The notes below the pieces were generated by a model that was not told where the DNA came from, did not search any database, and was given only the letters and a program-made list of their open reading frames with translations. DNA of 64,000 bases from Heliocybe sulcata (lineage: Eukaryota; Basidiomycota; Agaricomycetes; Gloeophyllales; Gloeophyllaceae): positions 1,270,949 through 1,334,948 of the forward strand of contig ML213509.1 in the NCBI GenBank assembly GCA_004369045.1, written 5' to 3'. Shown one piece after another: positions 49,213 to 58,897 of this stretch. Each line of letters opens with the position of its first letter. Position 1 is the first letter of the stretch. The position numbers and the translations under genes were made by a program.

Positions 49213-50289
49213 ATGAAGGTTCTCGTGCTTGGGTAAGTCCGAATCACAGTTGATTACCCTTACGAGTTGCTCAGATATATTTTCACGATAGCGCTTCCGG
49301 CTTCGTTGGCCTGCCCATTGCTCAGGCTTTGGTCCGTGCTGGCCACATTGTTTACGGTGTTACTCGTTCCACCGTGAAGGCCAAGCAGCTTGCTGCTGAG
49401 GAGAGTGAGTATTGAAATCTGGCGGTACTGAAATATCGCATTCTGACTTCATTTACCCAAGTTATTCCCGTTGTCTCGGAAGTCGACCAGTACGACAATT
49501 GGACCAAGTACGTTCCGACCATCGATGTCTTGATTGACGCCGTCGGTGGTACCGCCGACATCAAGACCATGTCCGCCGAGCTCCTTCAGGTGATCAGCAA
49601 GGCCGCTAAGGACACTCGCCCCTCCTGGGCACCCAAGCTCACCTACATCTACTCGTCTGGTACTTGGGTCCACGGCGACAACCGCAAGGACATCGTCAGC
49701 GACACCACTCCTTGCACCAGCCCCATGCCCCTCGTCTCTTGGCGTGTGCAGCAGGAGGCCAACGTCATCTCCGACGCGAACTTGAACGGCATCGTCATCC
49801 GCCCCGCCCTCCTCTACGGCCGCTCCGGCTCGCTGCTCGCGCCTCTCTTCGAGAGCGCCAGCAAGGGCAAGGTCGCCTGGTACGGCACTCCCGGCGGTCG
49901 CTACGCCCTCATCCACTGCGATGACCTCGCCGACTTGTACGTCCGTGCCTCCGAGAAGGCGCAGCTTGTCGGTGGCAAGATCTTCGATGCTGCCAACGAC
50001 CTGACGGAGAGTCAGGAGGACTTCCTGAAGAAGTTGGTCGAGGTCAGCGGTGCCCAGGGCCCCCATGAGTGGTTGAAGCACGAGCATCGTGAGTGGCCCT
50101 TCTTGAATATGCATTACGGAGTTTATTGACCGTTGCGATTTTGCAGCCTACCATGATGCTCTTGCCACCACCTCCCTGATCCGCCCCTACCTTGCGCGTG
50201 CCCTCCTCGGCTGGCAGCCCAAGAAGGCGGGCTTGATCGATGGCCTGCCCACCTACTACGCGTCGTGGAAGGCATCGCAGGGTCTCTGA
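49213..50289 (+). CDS. NAD(P)-dependent epimerase/dehydratase-like (extended short-chain dehydrogenase fold)
   Basis: Four exons give about 300 residues. The ATG at 49213 encodes MKVLVLG, which splices to ASGFVGLPIAQALVRAG, forming the GxxGxxG nucleotide-binding motif. Further segments are VLIDAVGG, KLTYIYSSGTWVHGD, VSWRVQQEANVI, GIVIRPALLYGRSGS (the RPxxLYG element of the family) and HCDDLADLYVRAS. The last exon reads LIRPYLARALLGWQPKKAGL, a typical C-terminus. The usual Tyr-x3-Lys pair is replaced by W-R-V-Q-Q near residue 145, so classical redox chemistry is uncertain. Such proteins are frequent in basidiomycetes and often annotated as NAD-dependent epimerases. It lies within the cluster interval but could be an unrelated gene. 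Confidence 0.85.
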
Positions 50290-51849
50290 AGCCATTTCCC
50301 GCCCAGTAAAGGTGGAAGTCGCTTATGACTTCGATCGCAATATGTCGTGACTCGTTATCATCTGTATTGTACTATTGCCCACGAAAAATCTAAATCACGA
50401 TCTATGCTTTCCATGTCAGAGTGCCTTTGAAGGAAGTCTAAGACGCTCGAATACTAGAAGTCGATCTGAACTGTTGCCTTTCAAGAAGTAAACCCACTCG
50501 AAATGTCCTTCGCCTTCCGACGTCTGGTTTGCGCTCCTTTACTCTGCTACTTGTGCATGATGCAGACCAAGCCACAGGTGTTGCGTTGCAGTGGCGGGAC
50601 TGTAATGCGTACAGACTCACCACTGGAAGCAAGAAACGAGCAACAAGGTAGGTGTCCGACTTGCAAGGCGACAGGTCTCTAGTTGCACTGCTGATGACCG
50701 TCCGGCGCTGTTCAGAGGTGATCATCCAGAGCCTGCACAGACCGTCCTGGGGTTCATGAGTTTATCATTAGCAAGCTTTCAATTCGGCCCTCACAAATGA
50801 ATACCGATATTATATAAGACATATCCTCAATGCCCGAAAGACCCGTGGTTGGACAGAATTCCGTGCATGGGACCCAAATGGGACCTATACCCTCTCACCG
50901 ATTGCCTTGAGACAGCGCTCACCTACAGGAACGAAACTTTATGTAAGCGGAATCATCGGCGTCGGTGTCTTGCAGGAAGTATATGTTTCGGAAACTCTAC
51001 CTTATAGACGCAGAAAGGTAAGAACACATCCACAATAATGACCTAGTATGCGAGTGTTAGCTTACCTTCAAGGAAGTGGGCGGGCATGGCAGCAGCGCTC
51101 CCCGGTCTGTTCAAGCACTTTCATGTCAAGCTTCAAACATAACCAACTGTACCAGTACGCACATAGTGATTGGGTAACTGCATTCTCCGTGGCCTCGCAT
51201 AAATTGGATGTGGACTTACCGCGTCAACAGTACGCAATTCGTTTCAGGTCCACACGGTATACCGCTTTACGGCGCCCATTGATGCTGCTGTATCGCTCAC
51301 GTGCGGCGGAGAAGGATCAGATATTGTAAGTTCCAGTAGGTCCTAGCTCAACCACGTACCTGTCGCAGAAACAGATCCTTGCATCTACAGTGTTCGGCAG
51401 GCTCAAAGAATTCACCGATACGGTGCGACGCGGTCTCTGAAGCGTTGTCCATGGGCGAGAGCGCAAGTTTACCGTTTCGCTGCCTAGATTCTTTCCAGCC
51501 AGTGTATATGCCGCGAGAATCCTCCTGTGGTCCGTGGTATTGTCGAGAAGATGTCTCTGCACAGGGTTCCCCTATTTTTGGGTGTGGTAGCGGGTCTACA
51601 CGTCTCGCTAAACAATCCAAATTCTCACATACCCAAAGGAGGAGGAAGCGCCAGAGCGTTCCATAACTCCGATAGGGTATATTGTCCTGAGTGACCGGCA
51701 GTGGTGAAGGTAAGTAGTCCGACGCATGCGGTTCCCATCAGGCACACACCATGTACTAGCTGAGATGCCATAGTGGACGCTCGGAGTTTGAGAATCAGCC
51801 GCAATCCTTGCCTTTACCCGCCACTCACGGAACGGCTTCTAACTTCGCT
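50290..51849. other. Intergenic stretch, no supportable gene
   Basis: Only short frames are present (for example 50438-50725 minus, 51048-51329 plus, 51348-51666 both strands). None has a motif. It precedes the ICMT-like pseudogene and may contain its eroded 5' part. Confidence 0.45.
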
Positions 51850-52278
51850 AGCGCCAAAGCCAGCCTGGCACATCTCCGCCGTCCAAGTAACGCCCTAGTT
51901 TGTAGCCGTGTGTTTGCTTGCCGACTTCAGCACGCTCGGAAGGCTGTTCACCTATCAAGCTAGCCTTCGCAAGGAACACCAACTAGTCACCCGTGGACCC
52001 TATTCCATTATCCGTCACCCGTCTTATACTGCGGCGTGACGCCTAGGAATTGATCTAGGGCGTTCGGCCCTGCTTCATGGCTGAGAGAGTGCGGTTGGGT
52101 GAAGACATTAAAGGGAAGAAAGCTGATGAGCGCGGCGACAGTAGTCAGTGTCATCATATCAGGTCTCATGGTCGATCGCAGCAGACTAGAGGACAAGATA
52201 TTGAGCGACGAGTTCGGAGAGCAATGGGGTAGTTGGGCGAAGAGGGTATCTTACGGACTGATTTCCCTGGTATATTGA
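51850..52278 (+). pseudogene. Decayed ICMT-family methyltransferase copy
   Basis: The plus strand from about 51937 reads LGRLFTYQASLRKEHQLV and then GPYSIIRHPSYTAA before a stop (tga near 52037), which is the ICMT signature. After a stretch full of stops, the frame from about 52186 reads LEDKILSDEFGEQWGSWAKR and ends VSYGLISLVY with a stop at 52276-52278, matching the family C-terminus. The membrane segment between the two is lost and there is no usable start. The LGRLFTYQ and FGEQW wording is closer to ICMT 1 (32.4-33.2 kb) than to ICMT 2 next door. Confidence 0.82.
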
Positions 52279-53130
52279 AATGTATTGGCTTGCCATGGGT
52301 ACCACCTCTTCGCAGTTGTGGTTACGCGGTACTTCAACACACCCCATGAAGTGGTGATAATGAGTTTGCAGGAGATCGTGAAATCGGACCTCCACATGGT
52401 GACAAGACGACGACCGATGCACGGTCTCAATGGTTCCCAGCAGTACACCTGAAGGCGCTGGATATAGATTAATGTGAGGTGTTTCATCCGTTTCATTCTC
52501 CCTATTCGATCAACCGCGTCAGTACTTCTTGATATCGTTCTTTTACGTACATATGAGCGATAGCCCACCTGTAAAAGTGAAAGTCTCGTACACAGGACTT
52601 CCCGTAATGCCAGCCGAATTCATCCAGGTGACATGCACATCATGCCGCAATTGAGGCAACTAGGCTGATAAACGCACGATAGCAGAGAAGGTATTGTTAA
52701 CCGTGTTCTCGTCTGCGCGCCACTGGATACCGACGACATTCAAATGGCCGGTTCGATGATACTACGCCTACTTGACACTTCGGCCTTGAGCTCTACTCAT
52801 GCCCAGCGGCACCGAGGTCCACATGGCATACACACTCGGTTTCTTCATCGCATAAATTTGATACGTACGGTATTGCAGAGTTTGCCCCGGCTAGTTGTGG
52901 AAAGCTAACCGAAGGCCACGTTCACGCCAAGCGGTCGGCAATCCCGCTCAAGCCGTGACCAAGTAGAACTTCTAGCGTCCGGCTGTGTACAGCAAGGCCA
53001 ATGGATAATCACTTTAAAAATACCGACTCTCGGGAGACGTATATACGAGCCCGCGCAGCCGGAGCTGCGATGTACAGACTCACCAGCTTACAGTCTCCGT
53101 GTTTCCCCCAACTCCCATTCCCACTGGAAC
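52279..53130. other. Intergenic region upstream of ICMT 2
   Basis: No gene is supportable. Short minus frames (52186-52568) overlap the pseudogene end. The ICMT 2 promoter should lie in the last few hundred bases; no clear TATA box was recognised. Confidence 0.4.
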
Positions 53131-53906
53131 ATGCTCGCCTCGCCGGCCTGGAAGATTCCGTTCGTCTTGAGCGCCGCATTTGCGTTCCATGTGGCCTCGA
53201 CGTCTCCGAATCCAGTCCCATCTGAGAAAGAGATGGAGAGGGCGACGACTGAGCAGGGATGGGGGAAGTTTGTCATGCGATGGTTACCACTGGCCTACAA
53301 GGTGCGATCTTAGGACCAACACATCGGTTTCGAAGGAATCACTAAACCAGGCTTCGAAAGATGTCCTTCTGGATGGCCTGCATATGCGAGCTTGTAGCGA
53401 TAGCAACACCGCAATCGTCCTGGTTGATAGCTGCAGAGTGGCTCCTGCCTATGCTTAGACCAGACTGCAGCAACATATCGATCACGCCAGGGTTCCTTGC
53501 GGGGTGGTCCTGCCTCTTCATAGGAGGATTGAGCCGGTACTGGTGTTACCAGACCATGGGCCGCCATTTCACCTTCGAACTCACAATTCGAGACGGCCAC
53601 CAGCTAGTCACCACGGGGCCGTACGCGTATGTACGCCACCCAAGTTACACCGCGACGTTTTTCGCCTTGGCCGGCACGTTCCTGTTGCACTTCAGCGCGG
53701 GGACGTGGATGACGGAGTGTGGTGGCGCAGATACCTGGTTAGGACATGCCTGCGCAGGAATTTGGAGCATTGACGCGGCATTCTTGAGTTGGCTGGTGAT
53801 CTGGAGGACGAGAAAGGAGGACGATATGTTGCGAGCTGAATTCGGAAAGAAATGGGACGATTGGGCGGCACGGGTACCTTGGAGACTGGTTCCGTACGTG
53901 TACTGA
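53131..53906 (+). CDS. ICMT-family methyltransferase 2
   Basis: This is a small integral-membrane SAM-dependent methyltransferase. The ATG at 53131 encodes MLASPAWKIPFVLSAAFAFH; an intron after LPLAYK (donor GTGCGA, acceptor CGAAAG near 53358) joins to MSFWMACICELVAIATPQ. The signature follows: MGRHFTFELTIRDGHQLV, GPYAYVRHPSYTATFF, a hydrophobic segment, then KEDDMLRAEFGKKWDDWAAR and the C-terminal PWRLVPYVY, stop at 53904-53906. The reading frame is intact at about 240 residues. It has the same exon plan as ICMT 1 (one intron after the first hydrophobic region), so both derive from one ancestor. It is the last gene before the CACTA element. The natural substrate is unknown; a metabolite carboxylate or hydroxyl is possible but unproven. 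Confidence 0.88.
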
Positions 53907-54956
53907 CGAGATTACGACAGTTGAATGAGAGTATTACGACATGAGACTTGGGCTGCACGGTGACAATCGCATCCAATGAAGCAAATGAAATATTGATGCT
54001 GCCTCTTGCCACGGATACCTTCCCGAGATAGCCTCAAACAGGACTCCTGAAGTATCAAAAGGCATGCAAGCGTGAGTGACCAACTGAATCCGGATCGTGG
54101 TGCGCACCGATGCCGCGGATATGGACTACAGTCGATCGATCCGAACAGTTCCGTAGAGACGCTCCCGGAGAAGACTCCCTGAGGGCGACTCCCAGGAAGC
54201 GACGAAAAGCGTTCCCAAAGCGGGGGCAGCATGGGTCACCCGTGCAAGTCTCTGGGACGTAAAGAAAGGTTTCCGGATGGGTGACCATGCTCCTGCTGGT
54301 CAGATGTATTATCCGAGAAACCGATGGGGCCGCTAGTGAAACCTCACATCGAATGTTATATTCGGCCTCGCTGTCAAAAGGAAGGCCGGGGCCTTTCTGC
54401 ACCAGTTCCTAGGAAACCGAGAACATACTGAATCGAGGATATCCGCCACGGGTCTCGCCAACGCGTTTGCGGCAGCTGCGAGGCATAGTCCAAGTAGAGG
54501 ACAAGACCGAGAATCAGGACCTGCCCCTGCACACAGCAGGCCTCGACGGCGGCGGCTGGAGGTCTAAGGATGAGAGACTCCCCACAGCGCCATAGATAGT
54601 TCCTCGTCGGACAAGAATACGGTCATACCCGGCAAATTGTGCCGGGTGTAGTCGCTGCGAGCCAGTGACAGTTGTACCTGTAATATGAGCCATACATTTG
54701 AGTAGTTTTCATGTTAACGTCTTCATTGCACGCCCGTCGTACTTCCGAAATCCAGTTGACATTCGTCAGCATTAACCGAGCACGGGTATTGACTTGGGGG
54801 TAGCCGGCCACCGCAAGCGTGGCAATTTTACGAGTCCTGAGGCCTGAGCAGTTGGAGCATATTTTTGTGAGTAATTTACAGTGCAGGCTACCTCTGCAGA
54901 CCATCGTGGATTGCGCGGACGTGATCCATCCTCCAGCGCTTTAGACTGCTTCTATT
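53907..54956. other. Intergenic region between ICMT 2 and the CACTA element
   Basis: Short frames (53912-54232, 54055-54402, 54623-54904, all minus) show no domain. The last three bases, ATT (54954-54956), are the target duplication of the element. Confidence 0.45.
54954..54956 (+). repeat. Target-site duplication of CACTA element, left copy (ATT)
   Basis: ATT directly precedes the CACTG terminus and matches 63906-63908. Three bases is short, but the match coincides exactly with both terminal repeats. Confidence 0.75.
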
Positions 54957-54968
54957 CACTGCGTTCAA
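54957..54968 (+). repeat. CACTA terminal inverted repeat, left
   Basis: CACTGCGTTCAA is identical to the reverse complement of 63894-63905. Confidence 0.88.
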
Positions 54969-54986
54969 CGCCCGGCTATTGGAGGG

Positions 54987-55200
54987 TCAAGTAGGTGAGT
55001 GTATCCCATATACGCTCACCTACTTGAACCCAAGTTAGGTTTCGGAGCTTAAGTTTGAGTAGCTCCGACAACAACCACAGAATGCAGCTACTTGCATTTG
55101 CAAGGCCCCTGCGGTGCTGAACCTTCAAATAGGTCAGAAGCTTGTAAGCTCAAGTAGGCGAGCGTAGCTCCCATATTGATGCTGCAAGTAGGCGTGTCTG
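54987..55200. repeat. Subterminal repeat array, left end of CACTA element
   Basis: CAAGTAGGTGAG and its inverse form an 18-base-armed hairpin (54987-55004 and 55010-55027, one mismatch, loop CCCAT). Further direct copies of CAAGTAGGCG lie near 55151 and 55185. Subterminal repeats of this kind bind element-encoded proteins in plant CACTA elements. Confidence 0.75.
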
Positions 55201-55367
55201 GTTGACTATTTCTGAATATCGGGTGCATTTATATGCTCCAAAAATATACATACTGAAATATTAGCAAATACACAATATAATATTAATTAAACACGTCCAT
55301 GGGAATGACGCGCCGCGACGCGTCGTCCAGCACCCACAACGCGACTGTTCCGTAACCGCTCACCACT

Positions 55368-58109
55368 ATGAGAAATAACAATCCCCCTACGGGTGACTTA
55401 CCATGTCCTGAGTGGTTCACACCGAAGGAGAACTGGCGCTTCCTCAGTCAAGAATCACAGTCTCGTATCTCTGGGATCCCACTGGAATCCGAACGTCCGG
55501 CTCATCCGATTCACGACTTCGATGCTGATGGACCCCTTGGAGAGCCATTCGCTGAGGTACAAGAACCAGAGGACTGTAATGATGAGTAAGTCCCATGCTG
55601 CCAGTTGGTCGACCCATTGCGAGAATTGAATCTTGTCAAGGCCTTATCTCGAGGGTAAGAAAAAACGCCATCGACGCACAAGTAATAGCCAAGAAGCCGC
55701 CGGTAGAAGACCTAAGAAGAAAGCAGTAGCACAGCCGAGATCAAAGAAGGCTGCGCAGAGCCAAGCCATTCGAGCAAGCACTGCCGAGCAAGCTCCAGAC
55801 TACGATGCTGAAAACTTCCAATCTCGCGCTGATGGCAGTCCGAGGTAAGCGTTTCGCGTGCTGAGCAGCCTAGCAAGCATAATAACCTTTGTAGGACACC
55901 TGGAAGTCCTCCGTTGATGTTCCCATACTCTCCGACAGAGTGAGCGGTCTGTATATGCGTGAAATCAGCCACTCACAATATGGCTAGACCGGAACCCACT
56001 GGTGAAATGGATGCCCGGCTCACGCAAGATGACGATGACCAGCACATTGTCCCGTAAGTACTCTTTCTGGTAGCCATAGGACAGTCAGAACTCACCGGCC
56101 TGTAGCGAAGATGAAACCGAATGGACACCACCGCCCATGGATAAGGCATTTGGTGCCTTTGGTATGCAGGGCCATTCACCGAGCCCCACACCACTGTCTC
56201 GCGACGTGAACCCGAAACAGTGAGCATCACGATACGCTTCGGCTGCATGGCTACTGAGAGTATGCGAGCATAGGCTTCTTCACCCGGCTATGCCTCCACA
56301 GATGCGAAACCAGGATGTCCGGAAGTAAGCAGACATTCCCATGGAGTAAAGCTTGGAGACTCACCTACATGAAGGGCTGATCAGACTGGTCACCTGCGTC
56401 CTCCATCAAAAACTCTACCTGATATGCAAATGTCAGTGCTCTCGATGACTCCAGAAGAAAATAGACTCACCTCAAGTATAGCGACAATCAAGCACAGGCA
56501 TCGTCACTGCAACCTGAGCGCATTCCCCAAAATCAAGCCCAGTCAAATATCGGAATATCACTGACACGTACGCTCGTAGAAAGCCTTACGGCACTCAAGG
56601 CCCAGAATGCTGAGCTTGTCCAGCAGCATAATACTATGCTAGATCGTCAGAATCAGCTGCAGCAACAGTTAGATCACGTACGATGCGATATGTCACAGCA
56701 GAGCCAGCATCACACTGTACCGACTCTTCGCGGGGGCAGTAAGGCAGCCACGACCCGTCGCCTCCGTCAGAAGCATCAAAGGATGCAGGCCAATAATGGC
56801 ATTGATCCAGAGGATGCTGACGACGAGGATGATGACCCAGACCATCAGCAAACAGAGGAGGAACGTGATGAGGCACGGGATGCTCACCGATGGAGGGAAC
56901 TTGTTGACGGCCCGCTAACTGTGCCTCAACAGAAGGCGAAGTTGTTGCTCCAGGTGAGTATACCACTTAATTATAGCATGGACTGTACTTACCGTATTGC
57001 TTGTAGCGCCTGGAACGAACAAAATTCCGTGAACTTACTGGAGTGAAGAAGGGTGATATCTGGCCGGATGTTGATGAAGTGAGGAATCATGTCGTAGACG
57101 GTCAGGAAGTAGAGTACTATACCCCAGACTTTGATGAAGACGTCACTCATGCCACGAATACGGCCATCTGCAAGAGAGTTGCTTCCACGGTCTACCAAGA
57201 GGTCAAGGTATTATCGTTTGACTTAACAACGGTGAAAAGCACTCACCTCTCGATAGGCATACAAGAAGCAGCCAGGCGAACTATGCCATCCGGATGTTTA
57301 CTTTAATGAGAGAACGATCGAAGAACTAGCGAAGACAACGTACCGTGGGTTCAGAGATGAAGCGAGAACTCAACGCGATGAAGAGCGACAGCAACGCAAG
57401 CGCTCGAATCAGAGCCGGACCCGTCAATATGAGCGCCGTGTCTTGGTACTTTTGAGTTGGTCACGATCTGCGATCATACTGACAAATTTGCATCAGAAAC
57501 TTGGACATCTCAAGGAGATGGTGCCGACTTACATAGAAAGATACGGCAACGATCCTTCACCTATTCTCCATCCGGATATCCTCTCCGACTATGCATCAGG
57601 TCCAGATGCCGAGACCTCCGAGTCCAAGCGGCGATGGAAGATTCGTATGGGTGCAAAACTCGGATACGACTACAAATCCATCCCGAAGATTGCGTGGGCA
57701 AAGATGGAATTCTGGGAGCACATCATTCCCGAGTGGCGTTCAGATGAGGTACGAACACCTCTATCAATGTAAGCACTCACTGTCACACGCAGATCAGGCG
57801 ACAACCATTGTCAATCGTCTCCATCGACTGTACCTGAAGAGTCTCGATTCCAAAGCCTTGAAGCGCTATAAGGCATATCGCATCATCGATTCAAACCGCA
57901 CATCAAAGATACCTCCAGCAATATCCCCTTCTCCATGGGATTTTACAATTTCTATGAAGTGGTGGGACGCCGAGGGCAAGAAATGGAAGAAAGAAACACT
58001 CAACTGGTTCACTCGAGGCGATCCTGAAGGCTTTGGTTCCAGAGCTCCTGCTCGTAGTCAGAGAGACATCGAACACGACAGAGGAGAGCTTCAGGGGGTT
58101 ACCTTCTAG
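55368..58109 (+). CDS. CACTA accessory protein (second transposon gene)
   Basis: A multi-exon gene on the strand opposite the transposase. It starts MRNNNPPTGDLPCPEWF. The second exon is highly basic (KKKRHRRTSN and RRPKKKAVAQPRSKKAA), a likely nuclear localisation and DNA-contact region. Small exons then encode acidic, Pro-rich sequence. A coiled coil with many Gln follows (LTALKAQNAELVQQHNTML, about 56580-56690), then an acidic stretch (DADDEDDDPDHQQTEEE). The C-terminal half is more globular, with FRELTGVKKGDIWPDVDEV, RWKIRMGAKLGYDYKSIPKI and WDFTISMKWWDAEGKKWKKE, ending GELQGVTF at 58109. I recognise no catalytic domain. By position and layout it resembles the second, DNA-binding gene of CACTA elements, but homology to plant TnpA is not claimed. 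Introns of about 50 bases could be traced with GT-AG ends. Confidence 0.75.
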
Positions 58110-58690
58110 CTGTCATACCGCAAATGCCCTCACTTATTGTCTGCAGTCGCCATCAGCCCACCTGTCAACTGCAATTACTGTCAGCTGTTCTCTGCAATTG
58201 GCGTCACTGTCATACGAAACTGCCCTCACCATCATTTGCAACAGTTGCCACCAGTCGTCCACGAAACTGCTTCCTCACACTCCTGTCATCGACACGCGGC
58301 TGGGCACCATCCTTGCTTGTCTTCTGGAATTCTCGTGGCTGTCATCTGTAACCGGCCTCGCTCGTCATCTGCCTCTGCCACTGCTTCTTCCCCTGTGATC
58401 GCCACTGTTGCTGTCATCTTGCAATCACCTCGCCATTATCTCAGAAGAAAATCTCACCAGTCGTGTTGTGAGCAGCCTCGCTCATCATCTCGCAAGCAGC
58501 CTCACCTGATCCTTCTCAAATACCGTGGCTGTCATCTCGCAATTTGCAATCACCTGTCGCTCATGCAAATCATCTTCCCTCAGCTGTCGCTCAGATGTCG
58601 CCTCACAAGCACGGTAGCCCAGTCGTCTCTTGATCACCTTCGCCATCCCAGGTACCGAATGCATCGTATGGTCTGGAAGCAGCGGCGTTC
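58110..58690. repeat. Imperfect short-repeat tract in the CACTA element
   Basis: The tract between the two convergent element genes is built from imperfect copies of a motif like GTCATCTCGCAATCACCT and CCTCGCTCATCATCTC, spaced about 30-50 bases apart (near 58325, 58400, 58470, 58530 and later). All three plus frames are partly open by virtue of composition, but no protein is supported. Confidence 0.55.
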
Positions 58691-58897
58691 CTTCTGAATG
58701 TGTTTGAACTGCTTCATGTACGTTAGTCAGAGAATGTTACAATATGATCATATTACGCAGCGAGAGCTGGGGGCTATAACATGCAACATGAGTCGGCCAC
58801 TATAGTGGTGGTGTTAGAAGACAATTCAATCCTCTGGTATTCCTATAGAATGCTAAATAATGTGTTAGTGGAAAAATGCTCTGAGTCTTGGCGAAAA

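Noticed and set aside
58137-58697. 186-codon plus frame in the CACTA element
   Set aside because: All frames are partly open because of the imperfect short repeats. The translation is Cys/Ser/His-rich low complexity without homology features.
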